A stretch of DNA of 64,000 nt. Source: Strix aluco (taxonomy: Eukaryota > Chordata > Aves > Strigiformes > Strigidae). Below, piece by piece: positions 37,001 through 49,000 of this stretch. A program made the translations under genes and the position numbers. The stretch spans positions 11,631,144 to 11,695,143 of the forward strand of contig NC_133946.1 of the NCBI RefSeq assembly GCF_031877795.1. The letters run 5' to 3'. The notes beneath the pieces are model-generated. The model did not search any database. It was not told the origin of the DNA and worked only from the letters and a program-made list of their open reading frames with translations. Every line of letters starts with the position of its first letter. Positions within the stretch are counted from its first letter, which is position 1.

Positions 37001-40000
37001 GTGCAGGATGCTGGCAGGCACTCCAGTCCCACCCTGACAAGGAATTAAGGGTGCAGCAGGAAGGCACCTCTTGGACTGGGAAAATGCTTCTGGATCACAG
37101 TTTGGACAAAGGCAGAGCACCCGCCACACACTCGCAGGCACAGTACCTGCCCAGGCGTCAGGAACGTAGTCCTTTACTTCCAGGTACACAAAGAGGGAAG
37201 GCATGGTCAGGGGCATGTTGCTTTCACTGCGGAGACAAACGTGGTGATAGCCTGAAAACAGGAAGCAGAAGAGGTCAGCTGACAGAATCTGTCCCTGCTC
37301 GGCAGGGTGCTCCAACAGTAAAAGTATCTCTTTACAGGAGGACACAGTGAATATATTATGGAATTAAGCCGAGGGTGTAACAGGATGGATGTGAAGGCTC
37401 CACTGCCTACAGGAGTGGAGATTAAGTAGCAAAATATGCAGATGTTCTTATCTTCCTTACAGCTTCCAATGGATACATCTCAAGGGCACAAAAGCTGAAG
37501 GAATTTCCACAAAATTTACCTGAGTGCACTGCAATAACAGGAATGATACGATGACCAATGAACTTCCCTCCTTCCTCCCAAGCCACGATTTTGAGAGACG
37601 CCAGCTCGGGCATCATGATCTAAGGGAAAAACAGAGTCAGGCACCAGTGTCCTCCCCTCTAATTCCTAACAGCAGAGTAGCTTTACGAAGCAGGACTTTA
37701 CTCTCTCCTCCTTCCAACAAAACGATGCCATCGCTCCAAGGAAGTCACTGCCTATTTCTGCATCTTGTAATTTAAGGCTACAGTTTATCACAGACATAAC
37801 TGAATTCACAGAAACTCCACAAAACACACCTTCTCAGAGGAGAGACTGTAGAGGATCACAGGAGGGCAGTTTACCTAAAGAAAAATGGGGCAGCAAACCC
37901 TCCAAACCACAGCTTCCATGAAGCGGTTCACCAGAGAAGGGAATCAACTTGGAAGGATAATTTAGCAAGCATGGTAACTTTGCCATGAGGGCTCTTGCCT
38001 CCCTCCTCCCCCATTTTCTTCTGCCATAAAATGAACTAAAAATTATTCTGCCAGAACTGACGCCTGGAAAGTGTTTTCTGAAATGAGGATAATATTTAAC
38101 TACCGCATCCCAAGTAGGCTGAAAATATCTGCTGTTTCACAGTGTGCTTAACAGAGATGAATTGTGTATTTTGCCTTTGTAATTTCCTGCAGAAAGGCCA
38201 AACATTACTATCACCTTTGACTTAACTTGCCTGTACCCTGTAGCTGGATTAGTGACCACTGAATTCTTGTGGACAAACAGGGCAGCTTTCTGTATTCAGG
38301 CACAACTGAAAACCTCCCACTGGTCCCACCCCTCCTCCAGTTTGTCTGTTTCTCATTTACAGTTTCACCACAGACACCCAGTTCCTTTCTGCTTCCTGGT
38401 GCTTGAAGTTTTCAAAGCTGATTAGCCAATTCAGTCTGAAGTGCAGCACAAATGGGAGACTTCTGATACCTGTTATTTCCAGAAACATCCCCAGCTACCC
38501 CTTGTCAATGAGAGCTGGTTTGGATACTGTTGTTTGGTTGTTATCTGAGAGCGCAACACGTAACGCCTCGTGTGTCTAAAGCCATGACTGAGATCTCCAG
38601 AGAGGAGTCCCTTCTGCTGGCACCGACCTCTCAAGAGGCAGTGCTTGTGGCCAACAGTGTCTTTAAGGATTCTGTCTAAATTACCATCAAATGTTATTAC
38701 CTTTTCAAAAACAAAAGCCTCCTCTTTCCATACAGGGTTAATGGAATTGGCAGTGGAGGTCAGCTTGGTTCTGTATTTGCGCTTTGTGTCCCTTGGCAAC
38801 CCGAACAGCTCTACTTCCACATATGTCTTCACGCTGCGGTCGGAGAGGAACTGACCAGAGAGGATCTATGAACAAGCAGAAATAATCAGCAACTGCTGAA
38901 AAGAATAAGCCAGAAGAACTTGCTCACACCCTCCCTGCAAAGTCACTCTCCCACCCCAAAACATCTTTTCTGCTGCAGCTTCCAGTCCACAATAGGCTTT
39001 TCTTTTACCTCCACCCATGTTTCTTGCTCCAGCACTTCCTCCAACCTCCTCCCTCCCCATCATCACAGCCTTGGCTTCTTCCCTGTGGCAGATGCTAATT
39101 TTCCATTTTCATGCGATTATGATTAATTTAAAATAGTGAAAAGACTGGGAGTTGCCATGGTAACACTCTCCCACAGGACTCTCTGGGTTCATTTGCCACT
39201 AAGAACTCCACTGGGTAATAAATAGCAGGGACATAGATGCCAGTTGTGTACGTGGTGCCAGGAACTGGCTGCCCGGGGAGGAGCAGCACTCCGGTTTGTA
39301 CTTGCCGTGACAGACAGGGTACTGGCCACCACCACGTCAATGCGGTCCACAGAGAAGGGGTCAAACTGCTTGTCTGGACGCCGCATGAATTCATGCTTGA
39401 GCAGGTAGCCACACTGGCCGTTGAACTCAAACAGAGCCATGTTCTGCTGCATGGGGACATCTGAGACAGAGGAACACAATGAGAAAAATTTCTGTGGGAC
39501 CTCATCAGGTGGCTTGTGTGCTACGAGCGAGCTGAAAGATGCTGTACTGTTACAGCCCCTGCTAGCCGAAGGCTCACAAAGCCATTTCAAAAACTAATTA
39601 AGCCTCTCAGCACCCTACAGGGAAAAATATTACAGCAGCTGTTGTAAGAAAGGTAAGTGGTTTGCTTACGATTGCACCATAAGTCATGGGTAGAACTAAA
39701 TTAAAACCTACTTTTATTAGAAGTACCCGCTATTTTTGGGTGTGAAGTAAATAGTTGCCTGAACCCCTCTACTCTTTCCCCCTTTCACTTTGGGCCTCCT
39801 CTCAGTCCATCTGCTGCACCATTTCTTTTGAGAACAGCCTTGTGGTTTCTGCACCTGCCTTCAATACGATGTCCTCTCCATAACCAATCTCTCACTCTCT
39901 CCCTTTAAAAGTGGTTTCTTTTTCTCTCCTGCTGATGCTATGGCTAGTCTCCTATACTCTCTATATGCAAGATACTCCTCTGAGGAAGGAAGGGGGTAAA

Positions 40001-43000
40001 GAACAGCTTTCTCTGGATGTTGTTCTTCTCATGCTGGTTGTGCAGCAAGGAAAGGCCCTTCTTCCCTGTTCAGGGCAAGATACTGGAAATAATAGCACAG
40101 ACAGGCCAGTTCTGCAGCCAGACGGAGCCAGGCCTGCTGCCTCGCAAAAGCAGCAGCAGCTCAGGGGAAGAGGGAGCTTCTGAGGCGCCCGCGCACGTGA
40201 TTTAGTCTGACATCAGGGTACCCAGCCACTGGATGACAGTAAGTCTGTGTACGTGTGTACGCACACGGGTGCAGGCCCGGCGTCCTGGACACTCTATGCC
40301 AGGTTTGTGCTGGGTCTAAAAACGTGCTTTGGGTCTGTGGGAGCCAAGAGTCAAAGATCACCACCCCTTTGGGAGAAGGCACACAGAATAAACACGTTCT
40401 GGGGAACAGCAGCGGAGGAGGAGACAGCAAACACGAGCACATGGACGCAGCCACGCAGAGGCTGGAGGACGATGTGACACTCACCCATGGTCTGGAAGTT
40501 GAGTGCCACCATCTGACAGCCAACGTTCCAGAACATCTGGGGCAGGTAATTGGAGGAGTCCATCCGGGTGCCTTTGGGGTAGATCCGGCTCATCTGTCGC
40601 TTGTTATATCTACAGTTGCTCTATTGGAAACAAGTCTGGAGCACTCTGTGTACTCTGGGGCTGGCTCACATATTCAGATTATGACAATTGTTCAAGCTCT
40701 GCTACCAATTGCTCAGAGCTTTCCAGCAGTAAGAGAGGCCCTGGCAACACCAGGCTCCTTTCCTGTACCCTTCCCACTTAAGGACAAGGACCTGGCACCC
40801 TTGGCATTCACCACAGCAGGATGCATCCTGTCAAGCAGCTCTGTGAACAGCCCCCAAGTCTTCTGGGAAGATCCCACATCCCACCTGCACTTTGTATCTC
40901 TGAGGAAGAGCCCACCAGGTCCTGAAACCAGAAGCCAGTTGCAGATGCCCCAGCCTTACCCAAGCTTCAGTTAGTTCTCACACTCCATACAGCCCAGTGC
41001 ACTGGACAAAGGCTGCCAAAAGGATACTCCACAAACTGCATGGGGAACTTGGTTAGGAGATCGTAAGCCTTCAGCTCCGTAAAGGAAGAGATGACGTAAC
41101 TCCGGTTCTTCTCTAGAAACAGGAGATAAGCCAGTGTTTAGAAGGCAGGCGTGCCCAATCCCCCGGTCTGTGTTTGGGGACTGAGGGTCCCAAGAAGCAC
41201 TTGGCCTGTTTACTCCCACTTTCTACCAGATACTGTTTCCTGTCAAGGCAATTTACCTTCCTCTGGTCCCTTGAAAAGGGACTGAAGAATAATACTCCAA
41301 AAAAGGTGATTTATGTTTATCAGGGAGACAATGGTTGTGCACTACAGGACAGGAACTTCATGGAGTACTGACAGGATTGGCTTGTAAAGCTTAGATGGCA
41401 ATAATTTGTCCCTCTCTTCCTAAATTTCAGTGACATTTAGAGAATAGCTCCGGCCTGGAGTTTTAGTTCCAAGTAAATCCAAATATTCAGTCTTGCCCAA
41501 AGTTCTTTATTTTGTCAAGTTTCCCCTTCTCTCCTCCCTTATTTTTTTCTTTTCTTTCAATCAAATCAGCTCACTCAAAGATAGACCTAAATGTGGGAAC
41601 TGCTTAGAGGAACCTATTGTGTATAAAGAAATTGCACGTATTTTCAGTGCTTCAAATGTTTCTGTCCAATCACCACAGAAGAGGAAGATCAGTCACACCC
41701 ATTAAGAGCAGCTGGGCTCAACCCTGCCCCCAGAAGCAGCAAAGCGAGCGACAGAGATGTCACTGGCCTCTAGGCTGTTTCTTTTCATCCTCACTCATGT
41801 AACTGGGAGCAGGACCAGGCATCTCCCTGTCTCCTCCTCACCAATTCCTTACTACAGGGTGGAGGGCAGAAGGAAAGTGTTTGTGACCACATGTGTGTTG
41901 TAGGAGGGAGGGAGAGAACACAACAGAAAATGGGTGAGAGGAAATCACCAAGGCAGGTGGAGAACAGCAGCATCTGAAAGCACTAGTGGCCTGGCCAAAT
42001 GGAAATACCTGGGGTTCTGAAAGGACAGAGTTTGACTTACGGGCTGAGACTTCAAAGGAGTCAAATTTGATGGGCTGTATGTAATTAACTAGGCTGGACA
42101 TCTCCTCGTATGCTGTCACTTCCAAACCAGCAGTGCCCTGAGCAGAAAACAAAATCCAAGAGAAGGCGGATGAAGAGACCTGTGCTAGAGAGGAAACAAA
42201 ACACACCTGGGCTTCACAACCAGAGGGCTCCAGTAGCTGCTCTGACCACAGCACACCAGTTTCTTTGGCTTCCTGGTCCTACAGTTACACTGTGGGCAGC
42301 ACAGACAGGGGCACAGAGTTTCTAGGTAGCTTGGCAAAAAGTGAAAGCGAGGCATACGGAGAGGTATCAGTCAGCATGGAAGCCCAGGACCTCTTTAACC
42401 TATCAAAGCACAGAGGCTGGGACAAATTGTTTTCCCTCCTCTCTGAGCAACACTATGGAGATGGAAACGGAAAATGGATTTTTTTACTCAAGGGAATGCT
42501 GATCTCCTTACCCCTTCAGCAACAGCACTTCATGTTTTGGTAACAACTTTTACCAGACTAAGGCTAAGCCTCTCCAAACACCCTGAAGGCAGACAGTTAT
42601 CTCCCAGTCATGCAAAATATCAAAGCCAGAGTCAGTAATAACAACTCTGCTGCCATATTCTCTACGCTTGCAACATAATTTCTCTTATTCAGTTTCTCCC
42701 ACAAAAGTTGTGTTGCACAAGGGAAGGAAACCCCCTCATTGGTCCTAGCACAGTTCATTCCCCTTTGCATTTTGGATTAATCTCTATTCAATATGGTGAG
42801 GCCCCAGAGAAAACCAGAGGCCAGAAAAAAAAACAGAAAAGGAACAGAAACAACAGAGACAGTACCTCATCTGACTGCATCTTTTTAATTTCCTCTTCAT
42901 CCAGGTTCCCAAGATGTTCATCCTCTTCCTCTGGTTCCTCTTCAGCCACATCACCTGCCCAGACTAAGCACACACAGCTCACATCAGTGGGGGGCACGGC

Positions 43001-46000
43001 AGACTGCGAGCATCAAGAGCCCTGCAGAACCTCACAATCCAGGCACGCAGGAACAATAAGTGGCAGAACCATACAATTTTATTAGCCAAATCCAAACGTG
43101 AACTAGTGTGCTCAAGAGACCAAGTCGTTCTCCCTGCAGGCTTCCCTCATATCCCAGGAGTGACAGTCACAGTGCTGTTTTCCCCACCAAGGTCACACAC
43201 ACACGGGAACAATTGTCCGTTTCTGGGTGCTCTGTAGCAGCACTTGCCTTTGTATAACCTCATGTGCTCCTGCCATGACAGGGACTGGAAGTTCACTGTC
43301 CCACCTCGGGTTCCCTGAGCCCAAGAGGTGACAGCCTTGAGACTGGAGGAAGGGAGGAGGGTGGGGCTGAAGGTTCGATAAACCTCCAAGACCCTCCGGG
43401 TGAAGAACTAGGCCATGGTGAATTGGTGGGTATTGGAGAGCTACAAGCAGTAAAAAAAAAAATCACCCACCCTCCCATCAAACCACCAGCCAGCGTGTAT
43501 CAGTGAATTACCAACTCCTGCAGCCGTACACCTCAGAGCAGGCAGGAGAGTTGACTGATGGGCAGGACATAAGTTGATTGTCTCTTTTGGTTGGAATGAA
43601 GTGCTTGAAAATATTCTGAATATTTAACTTATTCTCCAAGCTTATGCTGCTTCTTGAGATAACTGAATTAATAACTAGTACTGCTTTGCCTCAAGCTAGT
43701 ATTGGGTGATTTGGAAGGTCTCCAGTGGGCCAGACCTGCTCATCTAGCTATACCAGTCCCATTTTCCCTTCAGACATACCAGTATCTTCAGCATCCATAA
43801 GGGTTGGCTGCTCGATGACTTCTGGTTCCACATTCCTTCCTTTCTTCAAAGAGTTCTGCCTCTTCCCAGAAATAGATTGGTTCTTTTTGTTCTTAATCAA
43901 GATTTTCCCTAAGAGATCCTTAGGACTTGGCAGAGGAACTCCTGGCTTCAGCTGCAACAGATAAACTTCATGTTGAATTTTCATCATGGAGACAGATTTC
44001 AAACACTCATCCCTCCTGTCCCTCCCAGTACCATTCCTCTGGCCATTTACTGGTGCACAGACACATCTCACCCACCGTACACTTTAATTTCTCCATCTGC
44101 CAGCATATCCCACTATATATATGCAGATTTTTTTCCTAAGACTTCACCTCTGGTTTCAGACCAGCATTTTACCCCTCTCACGTTCTGCTCCCTGCACATG
44201 CCATGCTGTTCCCAGCCACCTATCCTGCACCACAGCTAAAAAAACCACCTACATGGCCTGAAGGCATCCACATACCTCTGGCCTTCACATTCCACCTCCT
44301 TCTCTCATTATCCCACAGCCTCAGTCCTAGATCAGCACTCAGGCCATATTTAAATGCTCTGCCTACAGCAGATTTGAAAAAAAGATCCCAGAGTAGGTGG
44401 CTCAAGACAAGGATGTGTGATTCAGACGGTGCTTCTAGACCTACACTCCCTGTACAGATAGCAAGAGGCCTAGTAATAATTTAGCTCATACCCTGAACTA
44501 TTTCTCACTCACCCAGCCCATTTCTCCCTATCGCCCGGACAAGGACATGGGTCTGGCAGTGGGCAATTGTCAGATTTGCTCACTGCTTCTTTTCAGCTCG
44601 TCTTTTGATCTCTGGGCTTTAAACTAGGTGGTTGGGCTAGGAGCCTCAGCTCCCTGCTCCGCTGCGTGTGCCAAGGAACCACCTCATGCTTTGCAGAACA
44701 CAGGTGCTGCCCATTATCTGTAAATTGGTGTCCATTCCCAAGGCAGCTGGAGCAGCAAATGTGTGTGGGGATCACCACAGACGTCACTGTGCCCACAGAA
44801 ATCCTTGCCTGTACCAGTAAGGTGATGACTTGAGTCAAGCAGAGTGGGAGCTTTACTCAGCTTATTCTGAGCACAAAGCTATGCGTGTTGCTGAGCCGCC
44901 TGTCTACGCCTGAAAGGGGGATTTCCAGGCTGGGAGCAGGATTGAGAAGCATTGGTAGAAGAGCCTGACATGCTACTGAGCCCGTGTTCCTGTTTCTTCC
45001 CAAAGCAAGTGCTGGCAGACAGATCTGAAATAGTCCCGTGTCCTCTTGGTACAACTGGTATGGCTTGGCTACCTGGAGCTCGGCTTCCACAGGCACTCAA
45101 GTCACAGGGTGTTAAACAAGAGCAGAGTCAGGCAAGTGCTCAGGAAAACCTCTGCAGCTGAGAGCTCTTCCCTCCACTTGCCGTGCTGCTCGCCCTATGA
45201 ACCAGGCCTATTTGTCCACAGCATCGTCTTCTCTTTCACTGTCCTTGCATCTGTTGTGGCATCTCCTCGCACCAGGAGTGACTAGTTTTTTCACAAAGAC
45301 CTCCCTGTTAGCCAGTCTCCTTCCCCAACTTCCACTTACCGGGTATTTTTCCAGCGGCTCCGTCAGCAGCATATCTCCAAATATGGTTCGGCAGTACTCA
45401 GCCATCTTCGCCTGCTGCTTGGGCCTAACGAACAGAGACCAAGCAGGAGTGAACAGGGAAAGAGATGCCCAAATCCAGAGCTTAGCGTGAACAACCATCT
45501 CGAGATTCGACTCTACCCACAACACCATTCCTTGCCTTCACCCAGCCAGCCACCCAGATCCTGGAGTCCCTTCCCAGGCCGACTCCCATCTGTTCATACT
45601 CTGCCATCCCGAGCTAAAAGGCTGCACAACTGTGGTCACTCTCACTCTGCAGCTTATGGCTCAACTTTCAGCTCTGACCCACCTCCAGTTGCTTCAGAAA
45701 TCTTAATCGATGTTTCATTTCAGCTCAGGAACCCACTTAAAACCCACCAGCCCTGGCCTGTATACCTTCTGCTCTCTCACAACTCCCTCCATCACTAGAT
45801 ACTCACGAGTCCACGTGGTTCTCAAAGGACAGGATGACAGGGTAGAGAGACGTTTTAAAAGCACTTTCTGCAATGGCCTCAATGGCATCCTAAATGAGAG
45901 ACAAAGGCAGAGAAAAGGTCAGCACTCATTAATATCAGAGACACGCAGCTGAACGGACTCCAAATTGTTCATTGTCAGGAGTTGGAACAGTTCATGAAGA

Positions 46001-49000
46001 GCTGCAGCCTGTGGGAAGGACTAATGAGGGAGAAGTTTGTGGAGGACTGTCTCCTGTGAGAGGGACCCCACGCTGGAGCAGGGGAGGAGTGTGAGGAGTC
46101 CTCCCTCTGAGGAGGAAGGAGCAGCAGAAACAACTGGTGATGAACTAACCACAAACCCCATCCCCTGCCCCCCTAGGTGGGAGGAGGGAGAGAAATCAGG
46201 AAGAAAGTTAAGCCCAGGAAAAAGGGAGGGGTGTGGAGAATGTGTTTTTAAAATTTGGTTGTATTTCTCATTATCCTACTCTGATTTGATTGGTAATAAA
46301 TTAAATTGCTATTTCCCCAAGTTGAGTCTGTTTTGCCCATGATGGTAAATGGCAAGTGATCTCCCTGTCCTTATCTCGACCCAGGAGCCTCTTTCATTAT
46401 ATTTTCTCTCCCCTGTCCAGCTGAGGAGGGGAGTGACAGAGCAGCTTTGGGGGGCACCTGGTGTCCAGCCAGGGTCAACCCACCACAGTACCTGCCTCTG
46501 AACCTGTCCAGTTTTGTGTCATTTCACCTGCTTATAAAATCCTTCTGTCTAGCAACAGAGAACACTAGAATGTTCAGTAACCAGCAGTGCTGACATTTCA
46601 AATGCAAATACCATGGAAACATTCTCAGCATTAATGATGTAAGAAAAAACAATCATATTTTCCCCAAGCCCCTGTTAAACTGCCACAAACTCTCCACTAT
46701 TTTCTTTTCTGGTGCTGCTAATTGACATGGTAAAGAAGTGTCGTTTGCTCCTTTGCAATTCCAGTCCCCAGCTCCCCAAATCCCAGTTCAGCCATGATCT
46801 GAGCACTGAGGGAGGCTGCCACAGCTGCTCCTCCATGGACCACTTGCACTCTTATGACAGAAACCTCCAAGGTTCAGAGGAGGAGAAGCTACAGAAAAAG
46901 CTACTAAAAGGCCACAGGCAATGGTAAAAAAGGGAGAGGGGTGTGCAGGGGAAGATCTACATATTATGTAAAACTAAAACCTGGGTACACGCTGTGTTAA
47001 CGGGTTGTAATTTCCTTGAGGTACAGTCACGTGCTTTAGCAGAACTCTGCAATTACAGCAGCTACAGCTGTCATTATTTCTCCTATCCGTAGTGAACTGC
47101 TGTGCAAAAAGCAGCAGTGGTACTACAGGATTTGGGAAATTACTCACACTGAATATCACAATACCTCTGATCTTTTTTTTTTCCCCCTCCACATAAATAT
47201 TTTAGTAATAGTGAAGTGCAGGAACTGGGGGGAAGATATGGCATAAGAATAAACAGCTTTAAAAAGAATCTAAAGTGCCTCTGCCTGTTGGCAGCAGCTG
47301 TGTAAAGGAGCACACAAAAAAAATAAGTGCAATGCACTGATTTTTAACCTACAAGCTGTTTGTAACTTCTGTGGTTAAATGCCCTCTTCCCAAGGCAGAA
47401 GAGGCTTCACTCTGTGCCTCTGAAGCCCAGGAGCTGCATCCCTGGGGAAGCACCTGCCCAGCGCGCTGGAGGGCAGCCGCTCCACCGAACACATTCCCCA
47501 CACTCCTGTAATTAGGAAGTAATTGAAACCTGTTCCTCCAAAGCCCTGCCATATGAGGCTGTAAGCCACAGAAACTGGCTGTAGACCAGTTAGAAGATAA
47601 ATGCATTTTAACAGCTTGTTTTCTAAAAGCCATCTTTGTTTCTCCAACGTGCATCCAGCCATGAAGCCACTGCCCTCGTGCAGTTTTCTGCCCATACACC
47701 CATCTTGGTGCACAGCCCTGGGCACGCAGGCATCTCTACTCAACCACCTCCCCATCGCTTCTACCTCACTGCCCGCATTTCCCTCATTCATTCATCTTCA
47801 CCCCACCAACCACCTCTCTTCTGGTCCTCCCACTCCAAAACTGTACACAGACTCCAACGTGTTGCATATCTGTTCATCTTTCCTTCTATCTACACATTCA
47901 TTCGCTTGTCACCCTGCCATCAATCTTCTCCTCTCACACATCTCTGCCCTCAGCCCATCCATTCGACAGTTCCCTCAGCCAGCCTCCTCAGACAGAGATC
48001 AGTCTCAACCCAAGCAGGGGAAAGCATGCACGGGGAAAACACTTTCCATACCTTGAAGAGGATCTCAGTTGTCATGGTGAACCCGTGAGTGATGATCGGC
48101 TCCTCATCCGGGGGACGGCCCTTCCAGCAATCCAGCTCCACGCAGCGGCAGCCGGCCAGCAGTGTCTGGCGATACATTTCAGGAGAGGAGATACCAGAAA
48201 ACTGACCAGCTGGAGGGGAGCAGAGCAGAGAAGGGAGGATTGACGTTAGTTCTTCATATGGGACAGATTCTGCATAAACTGGAGCAACAGAACTCTCTGC
48301 CATTCTTGAGCAGGTGTATGCGGCAGACTGACAAGATGTTTTTGGTTACAGGGTGACATTTCTTCCTCTTACACAGCATTTATGTGCCAAGCTCCTCAGA
48401 AAACGTTACAGCCCTCAGCCCTCCAAAAGCCAGGGCAGGTATGTCTGCCCGGCTGTCAGTACCACTCACCCCTCCCCGGCGGTGGCACGTACACATCGGA
48501 GCCGTGGCAGACCCTGGAACCGTCCGTACCTGTTAGATATGTGTTGTGTGATGAATTGATGAAGTAGTGTGAGAGTGGCTGGGTCATGTCCTGGTACAGC
48601 ACCAATTTGTCCAGGGCTATCACGTTGTTCTCGGGGCCACAGAGAAACCAGACCATCCCCTCCGGAGACAACTGCCCTACAGGGAAAACAAAGCTGTTCA
48701 TAGCACCTAAACAAAATGGTTCTGGCACCTCCTTACCGTGCTGCGCAACACAGGGACTTGTGAGAATCAGGCTGATCGGTCCCTGGGAAAGTCAGGGCAG
48801 CAGAAGGTGCAAGATGCTCTGCTCTTTTCATAGTAGCTCTACAGCGAGGCTTGGGGCTGAACAAGACTCACCTCTCTGGATGTTAATTCCGCTGGGCTCA
48901 TATTTCTCTATCAGGCTCTGCACCTGCTCAGGTTTGGCTGGTGGGAAAAGGCTGTCATTGAGGCGAGAGTCTCGCTGCTTCTTGTTGATAAACTTTGCCA

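Larger units (their letters stand above)
36147..38700 (-). other. PLCB2 introns around window exons 20 and 19
   Basis: Introns 36147-37146, 37252-37519 and 37620-38700. Nothing beyond canonical splice sites seen; the intron of window exon 21 to 22 (35964-36060) is only 97 bp. Confidence 0.8.
39461..43779 (-). other. PLCB2 introns between window exons 17 and 12
   Basis: Introns 39461-40484, 40610-41027, 41113-42040, 42138-42865 and 42964-43779. No repeats recognised. Confidence 0.8.

Noticed and set aside
40255-40974. 239-residue + strand frame
   Set aside because: Antisense shadow of PLCB2 window exon 16 and neighbouring introns.
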